From assembly GCA_017548565.1 (NCBI GenBank), contig JAFYZU010000044.1, forward strand, positions 1 through 51,701: 51,701 nt of DNA. Direction: 5' to 3'. Position numbers and translations under genes: made by a program. The stretch is from Treponema sp. GTDB taxonomy: Bacteria > Spirochaetota > Spirochaetia > Treponematales > Treponemataceae. Positions 32,409 to 40,683 of this stretch are shown piece after piece; positions within the stretch are counted from its first letter, which is position 1, and each line of letters begins with the position of its first letter. A model generated the notes under the pieces. It was given only the letters and a program-made list of their open reading frames with translations, made no database searches and had not been told where the DNA came from.

Positions 32409-33521
32409 ATGGCAGCTGCGAAGAAAAAAACAGTTGATGATTCTCAGGAACAGGTAAAGCAGAATGATGCAGTTACTCAGGCTGTTGTTTCAGAAAAACG
32501 CATTTATGACCTTGAACAGCTTCTTGATATAGCCAAATCTTTCTGTTCTACGCTCGATTATAAAAATCTTCTGGAATCTATTGTTTATATCTGTATGGCT
32601 CAGATGCACGTTCTTGGGGCTGAAATTTTTGTACGAGATTTAATGATAAATGAATCGTTCGTACTGGAGACAAACAAAAATCTTGAACACAACGAAGAGG
32701 AAATTTCAATACCGGTAGATTCTCCTGCAGCAATAAAGCTTCTTGAATTACAGAAACCGGTTTCTTTTGCAGAACTTAAATCTGAAGTAAAAAATAAAAA
32801 AAGCCTGTTAATTTTCGAACGCTTTAATCCATCGTTAATCGTTCCGCTTGTTCAGAAAAATCACCTTAACGGTATTCTTATACTTCAGGAAAGAATTGCA
32901 ATCGACGACGATTCTTCGTATACCGAATATGAAAAGAATCAGATGATGGAAATTGCAGCCCTTGCGTCTGTTGCCATTAATAACGCATATCTTCTTGAAC
33001 GTTCATCAACCGATATGATGACTCATCTTAAGTTAAAGTATTATTTCTTTACACTTCTTGCAGATGCAATGGATCAGGCTTTGATGAAAAAGGAAAATCT
33101 TTCGGTTCTGATGTTCGACATAGATTTTTTCAAAAAGTTCAATGATACTTATGGTCATGAATGCGGAGATTTTGTACTTATTTCAGTTGCAGATATAATC
33201 AGGAAAAATCTTCGTGATACAGATGTCGCAAGCCGTTATGGTGGAGAAGAATTTACTGTAATGCTTGATAAAACTGCGAAGGATGAAGCAATGCTTGTTG
33301 CCGAAAGAATCCGTCAGTCAATCGCTGATTATGATTTTGTCTATAACGACCAGCATCTTCATGTTACGATTTCGGTTGGTGTTTCGGTTCTTGATGATGA
33401 AGAAAATGTTGTGAATTCACCGAACGATTTTGTAAATCAGGCAGATAAAGCACTTTATGTGTCGAAAAACAACGGAAGAAACTGCGTCCATTGTTATGAC
33501 CCTAAACGTAAATACGATTAA
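32409..33521 (+). CDS. Diguanylate cyclase with GAF domain
   Basis: 370 residues. A GAF-type sensor (about 30-195) is followed by a GGDEF domain (about 210-365). The active-site motif is RYGGEEF with upstream DIDFFKKFNDTYGHECGD for metal and GTP, so it should make cyclic di-GMP. An RDTD motif stands exactly five residues before GGEEF, the product-inhibition I-site. No membrane segment, so cytoplasmic. It follows the hypothetical gene after 6 nt. Confidence 0.93.
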   Translation: MAAAKKKTVDDSQEQVKQNDAVTQAVVSEKRIYDLEQLLDIAKSFCSTLDYKNLLESIVYICMAQMHVLGAEIFVRDLMINESFVLETNKNLEHNEEEISIPVDSPAAIKLLELQKPVSFAELKSEVKNKKSLLIFERFNPSLIVPLVQKNHLNGILILQERIAIDDDSSYTEYEKNQMMEIAALASVAINNAYLLERSSTDMMTHLKLKYYFFTLLADAMDQALMKKENLSVLMFDIDFFKKFNDTYGHECGDFVLISVADIIRKNLRDTDVASRYGGEEFTVMLDKTAKDEAMLVAERIRQSIADYDFVYNDQHLHVTISVGVSVLDDEENVVNSPNDFVNQADKALYVSKNNGRNCVHCYDPKRKYD

Positions 33522-33532
33522 AACAGATAAAA

Positions 33533-34162
33533 ATGAAAAATCCGATTCGCCGTCCTTTTAAATACTGTTATTTTAATGCATCTTTGATTCTTGTTATCCT
33601 TAATGTTCTTGTATATTTTGTAACGCGTATAAATTATAGATTCATTTCGTTTTTCGGAATGTGTCCGATTTATGTCATAAAAGCTCATACTTACTGGCAG
33701 TTTGTGACATATATGTTTATTCATGGAAATTTCTGGCACATCTTTTTTAATATGTTATGCCTTTTTATGTTCGGACATTCGCTCGAAAAGGCTATCGGCT
33801 CAAAAGAATTTCTTATGATATATTTTATCTGCGGAATATTTTCTGCATTCTTTTCGTTTCTGATTTATTGTGTAACCGGCAGTTTTTATGTTTGTTTAAT
33901 TGGTGCCAGTGGAGCAATCTATGCATTGATGTTCATCTTTGCGGTTGTCTATCCGACTGCTGTAATTTCTTTCTGGGGAATTATACCGATGCGTGCACCG
34001 ATAGCAGTTTTAGTTTTTTCAGTAATAGAAATTGTCAGTCAGTTTATAGATCAGGGTAACGTTGCTCATATGGCACATTTATTCGGATTTTTAGCAGCAT
34101 GGCTTTATCTGTTAATAAGAATGGGTGTTAATTCGATAAAAATATGGAAGAATTCATTATAA
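33533..34162 (+). CDS. Rhomboid-family intramembrane protease
   Basis: 209 residues with about six membrane helices. The catalytic serine is in GASGAIYALM (GxSG), the histidine in HMAHLFGFLAAW, and the helix-2 motif HGNFWHIFFNMLCLFMFG is present. It should cleave single-span membrane proteins within the bilayer. It starts 11 nt after the GGDEF gene. Its stop codon TAA lies inside a TATAAT box that may drive the next gene. Confidence 0.92.
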   Translation: MKNPIRRPFKYCYFNASLILVILNVLVYFVTRINYRFISFFGMCPIYVIKAHTYWQFVTYMFIHGNFWHIFFNMLCLFMFGHSLEKAIGSKEFLMIYFICGIFSAFFSFLIYCVTGSFYVCLIGASGAIYALMFIFAVVYPTAVISFWGIIPMRAPIAVLVFSVIEIVSQFIDQGNVAHMAHLFGFLAAWLYLLIRMGVNSIKIWKNSL

Positions 34163-34163
34163 T
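34158..34163 (+). promoter_or_regulatory. -10 box 6 nt before the start codon
   Basis: TATAAT overlapping the rhomboid stop codon, then TTGAAC and ATG at 34170; no Shine-Dalgarno and only a weak -35. Could be chance in AT-rich DNA, but it has the same geometry as other genes here. Confidence 0.35.
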
Positions 34164-34169
34164 TTGAAC

Positions 34170-34859
34170 ATGAAAAGACATGCAGTGATTTTTTTGATGG
34201 CGTTTGTTACTTTATTGCTAAGTGCGCAGGTTCCATCTATCGAAGAAAAAATACGTTTTCCTCTCTGGGCAGATATAGATGCATATCCTGAATTTAAGGA
34301 ATTTGCACAAGCCTCAGAAAGTTCGGAAACAGAATATTCTTATGCAGTAAAGCAGATAAAAAGCATATCCTCATTAATCGTCAACGGAATGGTTTATGGC
34401 TGGGAATTTACTGTTGTTCCTTCAGATAAAACAAGAAAAATTCAGGAATTTGTTGAAGTAAAACCTATAGAACCGCTTGATGAAGTTGAAAAAAAGATTA
34501 TCTATTCTTCGCCATGGGTAGAAGATAACCGTTTGAACTGCTGGATAGATTACAACCGTTCGGAATATCAGATAAGGAATTATCAGCTCTGGACGACTAT
34601 AAAAAATCCGTCGATTCAGGGAAAAGGCTTTGGTCCTATAGAAGAAGGGTTTGACGGTATACAAAAGGCATGTGAAGATGCTTTGAAAAATGCAGTCCTG
34701 AATTATTATAAAAAAATAATCAGGAATAAACCGCGTGAAATTCGTGGAAAAGTCCTTATAAAAAAACCTCTTATTTTGGGAATAGATTCGGGACGTTATG
34801 CAGTTACACTTGATTTTTTTCTAGAAAGCAGTACAATTATAGAATATAAACAGTTTTAG
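34170..34859 (+). CDS. Exported hypothetical protein
   Basis: 229 residues from ATG 34170 (an in-frame TTG two codons earlier is less likely). Signal peptide KRHAVIFLMAFVTLLLSAQ. The mature protein has an aromatic-rich middle (WVEDNRLNCWIDYNRSEYQI), a helix (IQKACEDALKNAVLNYYKKI) and a terminal strand pair. No family recognised. It is followed 13 nt later by another small exported protein, so they are likely a unit. Confidence 0.7.
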   Translation: MKRHAVIFLMAFVTLLLSAQVPSIEEKIRFPLWADIDAYPEFKEFAQASESSETEYSYAVKQIKSISSLIVNGMVYGWEFTVVPSDKTRKIQEFVEVKPIEPLDEVEKKIIYSSPWVEDNRLNCWIDYNRSEYQIRNYQLWTTIKNPSIQGKGFGPIEEGFDGIQKACEDALKNAVLNYYKKIIRNKPREIRGKVLIKKPLILGIDSGRYAVTLDFFLESSTIIEYKQF

Positions 34860-34872
34860 TGGGAGAAACGAT

Positions 34873-35313
34873 ATGAAAAAAATCGTCTTTATTTTACTAA
34901 GTATTATTTGTATTAATCTCGTATTGCTGGCTCAGAGTTCAAATGGTAAAACAGGCTCTGTAACAACTATGCCGAAAAGCTCTTCTATACCGAACACTGA
35001 AGATTTTGAAGAAATTAAAACAAAGGTAGAAGTTATTGTTCCTAAAGATCAGCATATTGTTGATGAAACAGCAACCGTAAAAATCGAATATATGCCGTTA
35101 TATGATGAAGCAAGGATTTATTATGAATGCATGTATGTAACATATAACCGTGGCGAAGCAATGAATACTGTTTTACAGTGCCTTGAAGATTTCAAATCAG
35201 ATCATAAATATTATTCATATAAATACATAAAGGATGACAAAGAAAGATTCTTCAAAGACGATAAGGGAAGAAGAAAGACACAGTATATTTCTACTGTAAA
35301 ATTTTCAAGATAA
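34873..35313 (+). CDS. Small exported hypothetical protein
   Basis: 146 residues. Signal peptide MKKIVFILLSIICINLVLLAQ, then an acidic Ser-rich linker and a small mixed domain (EARIYYECMYVTYNRGEAMNTVLQCLEDF) ending in a strand (TQYISTVKFSR). GGGAG gives a firm start. No family recognised. A hairpin with a T tract follows. Confidence 0.7.
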   Translation: MKKIVFILLSIICINLVLLAQSSNGKTGSVTTMPKSSSIPNTEDFEEIKTKVEVIVPKDQHIVDETATVKIEYMPLYDEARIYYECMYVTYNRGEAMNTVLQCLEDFKSDHKYYSYKYIKDDKERFFKDDKGRRKTQYISTVKFSR

Positions 35314-35349
35314 CCTATTCATATTTTGTTTTAAATATAGTACAATAGT

Positions 35350-35386
35350 AACCGGTGTGAATTATTCATGCCGGTTTATTTTTTTG
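35350..35386 (+). terminator. Hairpin with T tract between the exported gene and pheS
   Basis: AACCGGTGTGAAT (35350-35362) pairs with ATTCATGCCGGTT (35364-35376) through 11 Watson-Crick and two G-U positions, followed by TATTTTTTT. It can terminate the upstream unit. Because TTCATA-17-TACAAT (35318-35346) could start pheS transcription within the stem, it may instead act as a pheS leader attenuator. Confidence 0.6.
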
Positions 35387-35399
35387 CAGGAAAAGTAAA

Positions 35400-36956
35400 A
35401 TGGACGTTAAAAACATTATTAAAAATCTTCATCCGCTTGAAATCAAAGTTTTGTTAAAATATTCAAACAAGGATGAACTTACTTCAGAAAAGCTTCAGAA
35501 CGAATTGGATTATAAAGAAGGACATGCAAACCAGGCATTTTCATGGCTTTCGGGAAAAGATTTATTAAAGGAAATCCGCCGAACACCTTATACATATTTT
35601 GAAATTACAGATTACGGTCGTTCAATTTATAAAACGGGAACAGTTGAAGAAAGAATGATAAATTTTCTTAAGGATAACGGACCTCATCTTATGCCTGAAA
35701 TTGCAGCCGGAATTGCTCTTGAACAGAAGGATGTAGGTTCTGCGTTCGGACCTCTCGTAAAAGAAGGCGTCCTTAAGATGAATGCAGAAAAAAAAGTTGA
35801 ATATACCGGTGCACCTCTTCCGGAACGAATTGTAACAACTTCAGCACTTCTTAAAAAAGCATGTGATTCTGAAAATGGTCTTTTAAATAAACAGGATCTT
35901 ACACCTGCAGAAGCAGCCGTAATGGAAGGGCTTGCTAAAAAACGTGGAGTTTCTGATTCTCCATTTAAAGTAATTGAAAGAGAAACTGTATTTTATAAAT
36001 TAGCTGACGGTTTTGAAAAGGTTGTTGCAGAGTTAAAAAATGCAGGAATTACCGGTAATGAAATCGGTGAAATTACACCAAAGATGCTCGCCACAGGTGA
36101 ATGGAAAAACGGTACCTTCCGCGGTTATAACATTGCCATTCCTCCTGCAAGAATCATTCCGGGAAGAACAAATCCGTATGTTCAGTTTCTTGAAAGCGTA
36201 AAGGACAAGCTTGTAAGTCTTGGTTTCCAGGAATTTGACGGTCCTCTCGTAGAAACAGAATTCTGGAACGGTGACGCTTTGTTCATGCCTCAATTCCATG
36301 CAGCCCGTGATATTCACGATGTTTACCGCTTAAAGAATCCTACACATGCTAAATTTATCGAAGAACCTTATCTTAGTAATGTTAAGGCAGTCCATGAAAA
36401 CGGTGGAAATACAGGAAGCCGCGGATGGAATTATACATTTGACAATGAATTCACCAGACGTCTTATCCTTCGTTCGCAGGGAACTGTTCTTTCGGCACAT
36501 CAGCTTCATAAGGCAGAGGTTCCGGGAAAATATTTTGGTATTGCACGATGTTTCCGTTATGATAAAGTAGATGCTACTCATCTGAGTGATTTTTATCAGA
36601 CAGAAGGTATTATTGCAGGAAATGATGTTACTTTACGTGATTTACTCGGAATGCTTAAGATGTTTGCTACAGAAATTGCCGGTGCAGAAGAAGTAAAATA
36701 TGTACCGGGATATTTCCCGTTTACAGAGCCTTCAATCGAAGTTCACATCAAGCACCCGGTTTTAGGATGGTTTGAGCTTGGGGGTTCAGGAATATTCAGA
36801 CCTGAAGTTACAAAAGCAATGGGTCTTGATTGTCCTGTTCTTGCCTGGGGTATCGGAATTGACCGTATGGCTCTTATGGCTCTCGGACTTAATGATCTTC
36901 GTGAACTTTTCTGTGAAGATATTGAAAAGGTACGCTTACGAAAAGCTGAATTCTAG
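35400..36956 (+). CDS. pheS: Phenylalanyl-tRNA synthetase alpha chain, archaeal/eukaryotic type
   Basis: 518 residues, far longer than the about 340 of ordinary bacterial PheS. The N-terminal about 200 residues are winged-helix modules (LHPLEIKVLLKYSNKDELTSEK; DYKEGHANQAFSWLSGKDLL) like those of eukaryotic and archaeal alpha chains. The class II catalytic core follows with QEFDGPLVETEFWN, FDNEFTRRLILRSQGTVLSAHQ-type motif 2, GIARCFRYDKVDATHLSDFYQ and motif 3 GLDCPVLAWGIGIDRMAL. Spirochaetes are known to carry this type, probably by old transfer. pheT is not adjacent. GCAGGA precedes the start. Confidence 0.95.
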   Translation: MDVKNIIKNLHPLEIKVLLKYSNKDELTSEKLQNELDYKEGHANQAFSWLSGKDLLKEIRRTPYTYFEITDYGRSIYKTGTVEERMINFLKDNGPHLMPEIAAGIALEQKDVGSAFGPLVKEGVLKMNAEKKVEYTGAPLPERIVTTSALLKKACDSENGLLNKQDLTPAEAAVMEGLAKKRGVSDSPFKVIERETVFYKLADGFEKVVAELKNAGITGNEIGEITPKMLATGEWKNGTFRGYNIAIPPARIIPGRTNPYVQFLESVKDKLVSLGFQEFDGPLVETEFWNGDALFMPQFHAARDIHDVYRLKNPTHAKFIEEPYLSNVKAVHENGGNTGSRGWNYTFDNEFTRRLILRSQGTVLSAHQLHKAEVPGKYFGIARCFRYDKVDATHLSDFYQTEGIIAGNDVTLRDLLGMLKMFATEIAGAEEVKYVPGYFPFTEPSIEVHIKHPVLGWFELGGSGIFRPEVTKAMGLDCPVLAWGIGIDRMALMALGLNDLRELFCEDIEKVRLRKAEF

Positions 36957-36958
36957 AA

Positions 36959-37570
36959 TCAGTCTTTTTTAAGATTATTGTTTACTACAAAACCATCGAT
37001 GGCAACATTGATGGTTTTTTTTAAGTCATTAAGGTTATCCTGATTAAGAATTGCGAGCCTGAATATTGCAGATTCAATCAATCCATAAAGAAGATCGTTC
37101 ATGTCTTTTACGATAAGATGATAAAAAACACCCTGTTTAATTCCACGTATAATGATTGTACTTAGAATGTGGCGAAGCCTGATGACTCTTCTCTGGATTC
37201 TTTCTTCAATATCAATGCCTGCTTTTTTAAGCTGAATGAAATAACTTAAAAGAACGACGAGAAGCTTTTTATTCTGTTCAATCTTAACAAAAATAATATT
37301 TACAACCTGACGTAGGATTTCTTCCTGACTGATATCCTGATTGAGCCTTTTTTTTATTTCAAGTTCCATGGAACCAAGCATTTCCTTAATGCTTTCAATG
37401 AAAATGTCATATTTATTGTGAAAATAAATATAAAGTGTTGTTCTTGTAATTCCACAGCGGTCTGCAATCTTCTGGAAAGTAACATCCTCATAGCCTTCTT
37501 CTACAAAAACATCAAGAGATTTCTGGAGAATTTCTTTTCTTCGTTTTTCATGTTCTACAATAATTGCCAT
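36959..37570 (-). CDS. TetR-family regulator
   Basis: 203 residues. N-terminal HTH at about 10-55 (RRKEILQKSLDVFVEEGYEDVTFQKIADRCGITRTTLYIYFHNKYDIF, shown here only as the recognised region; key part ITRTTLYIYFHNK). The C-terminal ligand domain is helical and not family-specific. It ends 2 nt from the convergent pheS stop. Its 3' end encodes the plus-strand terminator of pheS. It lies downstream of an RNA methyltransferase gene; its target is unknown. Confidence 0.88.
   Translation of the reverse strand: MAIIVEHEKRRKEILQKSLDVFVEEGYEDVTFQKIADRCGITRTTLYIYFHNKYDIFIESIKEMLGSMELEIKKRLNQDISQEEILRQVVNIIFVKIEQNKKLLVVLLSYFIQLKKAGIDIEERIQRRVIRLRHILSTIIIRGIKQGVFYHLIVKDMNDLLYGLIESAIFRLAILNQDNLNDLKKTINVAIDGFVVNNNLKKD
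36989..37022 (+). terminator. pheS terminator embedded in the tetR coding region
   Basis: AAAACCATC (36989-36997) / GATGGTTTT (37010-37018), a perfect 9-bp stem with a 12-nt loop, runs into eight T (37015-37022). It lies 33-66 nt past the pheS stop and inside codons of the convergent tetR gene. Confidence 0.75.
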
Positions 37571-37579
37571 ATAAAAATC

Positions 37580-38743
37580 CTATTTAGTTCTTTGGTAAAT
37601 ATAAAAGCTTGTATCAAGGTTGCCCGCTTTGATTTTTTTTATTTTATTTGCATTGTGATTAAAGCTTTTCATAAAATTTTCGTTTGAAGTTATGATTCCC
37701 AGATTCCAGTCCGGAAATTCCTGCCATAAACAATCCATCTTTTTATAAAGCTTATCGGCTTCTTCTTCGTTTCCAAGACGTTCGCCATAAGGAGGATTCA
37801 TCAAAAGAAGACCGGTGTCGTATGGTGCAGAAAGTTCTGAAAAATCAGACTGGATGAAATCCGGGCGAGGGATGTGCTTACTTATACCGATAGATTTTAG
37901 TGCACGACCGGCAGTAACACACGCATATTCAGCATTCTTTTTTGAACGTTCAATTGCTTTCGGGTCTATGTCTGAACCTGTAATCCTGACTTCTACGTCC
38001 GTACGGATTTTCTCTGCTTCCTGTTTTTTAATTTCTTCAGCACGTTTTTCATTGTAAAAAGGAAGATTTTCAAGTGCAAATCTTCTGCCGAACCCTGGAG
38101 CTACATTAAAAGCATATAGGGTTGCTTCAATGGGAATTGTTCCCGAACCGCAGAACGGATCATGCAAAGGTGTTTTTCTGCGCCACATCATCTCCTGTAA
38201 AAGAACAGCAGCTGTTGTTTCACGAAGAGGAGCCGTTCCGCCGTCGACTCTGTAGCCTCGTTTATGAAGAGGAAGTCCCGATAAATCAAGAAGAATAAGA
38301 ACCTTGTCAGAATCTACATAAACACGGATGTCGCTCTGGAAACCTGTTTCAGGCATTGTTTTCATGTGCCAGACATCGCCGAGTTTGGAATAGATTGCTT
38401 TATGAATAATTCCCTGTATTGAATGTTCTGAATTTAATTTGCTTTTGTAAGAACGAACCTTGTCAACAACGACTTTTGAATCTTTTTTGAGAAAATCCTG
38501 CCAGGCAATGGAATAGGCCCCATCATAAAGAGAATCAAAATCTAATGCGTCGTATTCGGCTAACTGAAGATAAAGACGATCGGCTGTTCTTAAACAGAGA
38601 TTGCATTTAAAAAGAGCATCGTCATCACCGAAAAAAGAAACTCTGCCTGGTGCGTTACTGTGTAATTTATAACCTGAATGCTTGATTTCGTTGCCAAGAA
38701 TCTTTTCAGCGCCAACTGCACAAAGTGCAACAAGAATATTCAT
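37580..38743 (-). CDS. THUMP-domain RNA methyltransferase (RlmL/YpsC-like)
   Basis: 387 residues. The N-terminal ferredoxin-like and THUMP region covers about 1-155. The class I SAM-dependent methyltransferase (UPF0020 type) follows, with SAM motif HDPFCGSGTIPIEATL, acidic motif ITGSDIDPKAIERSK, and catalytic NPPYGERLG, the signature of N2-guanine methyltransferases such as RlmL (23S rRNA G2445). Cytoplasmic. No Shine-Dalgarno is obvious. It is followed 9 nt later by tetR and preceded by a lipoprotein gene on the same strand. Confidence 0.9.
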   Translation of the reverse strand: MNILVALCAVGAEKILGNEIKHSGYKLHSNAPGRVSFFGDDDALFKCNLCLRTADRLYLQLAEYDALDFDSLYDGAYSIAWQDFLKKDSKVVVDKVRSYKSKLNSEHSIQGIIHKAIYSKLGDVWHMKTMPETGFQSDIRVYVDSDKVLILLDLSGLPLHKRGYRVDGGTAPLRETTAAVLLQEMMWRRKTPLHDPFCGSGTIPIEATLYAFNVAPGFGRRFALENLPFYNEKRAEEIKKQEAEKIRTDVEVRITGSDIDPKAIERSKKNAEYACVTAGRALKSIGISKHIPRPDFIQSDFSELSAPYDTGLLLMNPPYGERLGNEEEADKLYKKMDCLWQEFPDWNLGIITSNENFMKSFNHNANKIKKIKAGNLDTSFYIYQRTK

Positions 38744-38791
38744 TGTAATAAATTAACATTTTCTCATATTTTGTGCAATTGTCATTGATTT

Positions 38792-39655
38792 TTATTGTTT
38801 ATAAGGAGTGTAATCCAGACCGTTTCCTGCCGTACTTGTGATGATTTTGATTTTGTTGTCGGTTACAGAAGAACCGCCGGTTGTTAAAGTAATGGCTGTC
38901 GGTTGTGTAAAACTACATTCCTGAATAATCGGATCTGTACCGGAAGTCTTTTTTATTTTCTGCCCGATGATTCCTGTTATGAAAATATCACAGTCAAAGA
39001 AATCTGTCGGTAAAATATTTGTCAGACTTATTGGAGCATTGAATTTTACCGGGAAAAGCTGTGTTTTATCGGCTTTTTTAACAAGAAGACATGTTTCGTA
39101 AGAAGAAGCATTTGAAATTTTAGTAGGATTTACAGGTGATGAACTTGCAGTTATTGTGTTTGAATCTTCATCATATTCAAAAGTGATTCCGCTTACATCA
39201 AAGCCCAGTTCAGAATCAAGAGGATTATCAGAATCGCTGACTGCAGCTCCATGTCCTGTAGTAATTTCAAAACCATCTTTTTTATCTGTCCAGTTTGTCA
39301 AAAAATATTCACCCTCTGCAAAAAGTCGTGCGGCGTACGCATATTTTCGTCCGACAACTGCATTAAGGTCTTCAAAGGAATAAGTCTGATTTTCTTTATC
39401 AAAAGCAGCGGGAAAAATAATTCCGATATTCTGTGCATCTGCTTCATCCGGATCTGAGCCTGTTACATCAAGACGGAAAATGTTGATGTATTCAGTTTTT
39501 GAATTAACATATTTTGCACTTATGATAACTCCGGATGCCGATTCCTTTAAATCAGGACGATTTAAACGAGGATCTGTCTTTATATTCAGATTGCAGCTTA
39601 AAGTTAAACAAGCGATGAAAAAAAGTAAAATTCCGGATAATCCTGTTTTTTTCAT
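38792..39655 (-). CDS. Hypothetical lipoprotein
   Basis: Start chosen at 39655 because AAGGAG stands 8 nt upstream; a frame open to 39736 runs into lgt and has no ribosome site. 287 residues. The signal peptide MKKTGLSGILLFFIACLTLSC ends in lipobox TLSC. The mature protein looks beta-rich, possibly two or three immunoglobulin-like modules (GVIISAKYVNSKTEYINIFRLD ... ENQTYSFEDLNAVVGRKYAYAARLF ...). No known family. It lies 16 nt after lgt, the enzyme that would lipidate it. Confidence 0.75.
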   Translation of the reverse strand: MKKTGLSGILLFFIACLTLSCNLNIKTDPRLNRPDLKESASGVIISAKYVNSKTEYINIFRLDVTGSDPDEADAQNIGIIFPAAFDKENQTYSFEDLNAVVGRKYAYAARLFAEGEYFLTNWTDKKDGFEITTGHGAAVSDSDNPLDSELGFDVSGITFEYDEDSNTITASSSPVNPTKISNASSYETCLLVKKADKTQLFPVKFNAPISLTNILPTDFFDCDIFITGIIGQKIKKTSGTDPIIQECSFTQPTAITLTTGGSSVTDNKIKIITSTAGNGLDYTPYKQ

Positions 39656-39671
39656 AAAAACTCCTTGAGAA

Positions 39672-40661
39672 TTATTGTTGTTTTTCCTTTTTAGATTTTC
39701 GGTATAAAAGCACTGCAACAATAACAGAACCTGCAATCATAAGGAAACAAAGAATCTGTCCTGTAGAAAAATTCAAAAGAGATGTTCTTTCGTAAACATT
39801 TGCTGTTTTATCACCGATTCTGAAGCCTAAATCTGCATCGGGCTGACGGAAATATTCAATTATAAAGCGGAAAAGTCCGTAGCCGCCGGTATAAATGCAT
39901 GCAAGCATACCGTCGAATTTTTTGTGCTTTCTGAGAAGCCATATAATGAGCCAGAGAACAATTCCTTCGAAAAATGCTTCGTATAACTGACTAGGGTGCC
40001 GCGGCAGATTTACAAGTCCACCGTTAGAAATATCCATGCCGATTTTTTGTGCAATTGTTTTTACCCAGTCGAGTGAAGAAGAGAATTTTTCTGCAAGAGG
40101 GAAGGTCATACCCCATGGCATGGTAGTTATACGGCCGAAAAGTTCACCGTTTAAGAAATTTCCGATTCTTCCGAAGGTAAAGCCGAGTGGAATTGCACAT
40201 ACCATTGCGTCTACCCATCTGGCGACAGGTTGTTTGTGTTTTTTGCACCAGAAAATCATTCCAAGTAAACCGCCGACGAATCCTCCGTGATACGACATTC
40301 CTGCAAAACCGGTGAATTTTTTGCCCTCGAAAGGCCAGAAGATTAACCATGGATGTGTCCAGTAATTTATGGAATATGGATTTTCAGGATCATATTTATT
40401 GTAAATTAAAGTAGAAGCAAGACGTGCTCCGATTAAAAGGAAAATAATACCGGTAATGATGAAATTGAAAATATCATCTTCGTTTGCTTTGTAGCTTTTT
40501 GAATCTAAAGCACCTTCTTTTGCAACTTTTTTAAGCAGTAACCAGGCTGTTACAAATGCACAGACATACATAAGTCCGTACCAGCGGAAAATACCTAAAA
40601 ATTTTATTCCCGGGAAAATTTCGGGATGAATCCATGAAGGATAATTAATATATAAAAACAT
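39672..40661 (-). CDS. lgt: Prolipoprotein diacylglyceryl transferase
   Basis: Transfers diacylglycerol from phosphatidylglycerol to the lipobox cysteine, the first step of lipoprotein maturation in the inner membrane. 329 residues with about seven membrane helices. Signatures: RWYGLMYVCAF near the N-terminus, SYHGGFVGGLLG (essential His), FGRIGNFLNGELFGR (essential Arg) and HPSQLYEAFFEG. AAAGGA precedes ATG. It lies in a minus-strand run with a MinD-like ATPase upstream and a lipoprotein downstream. Confidence 0.96.
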   Translation of the reverse strand: MFLYINYPSWIHPEIFPGIKFLGIFRWYGLMYVCAFVTAWLLLKKVAKEGALDSKSYKANEDDIFNFIITGIIFLLIGARLASTLIYNKYDPENPYSINYWTHPWLIFWPFEGKKFTGFAGMSYHGGFVGGLLGMIFWCKKHKQPVARWVDAMVCAIPLGFTFGRIGNFLNGELFGRITTMPWGMTFPLAEKFSSSLDWVKTIAQKIGMDISNGGLVNLPRHPSQLYEAFFEGIVLWLIIWLLRKHKKFDGMLACIYTGGYGLFRFIIEYFRQPDADLGFRIGDKTANVYERTSLLNFSTGQILCFLMIAGSVIVAVLLYRKSKKEKQQ

Positions 40662-40683
40662 TTTTCTGTCCTTTCTTTAATAT

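Noticed and set aside
39656-39736. N-terminal extension of the minus-strand lipoprotein into lgt
   Set aside because: AAGGAG stands 8 nt before the ATG at 39655 and the signal peptide begins exactly there.
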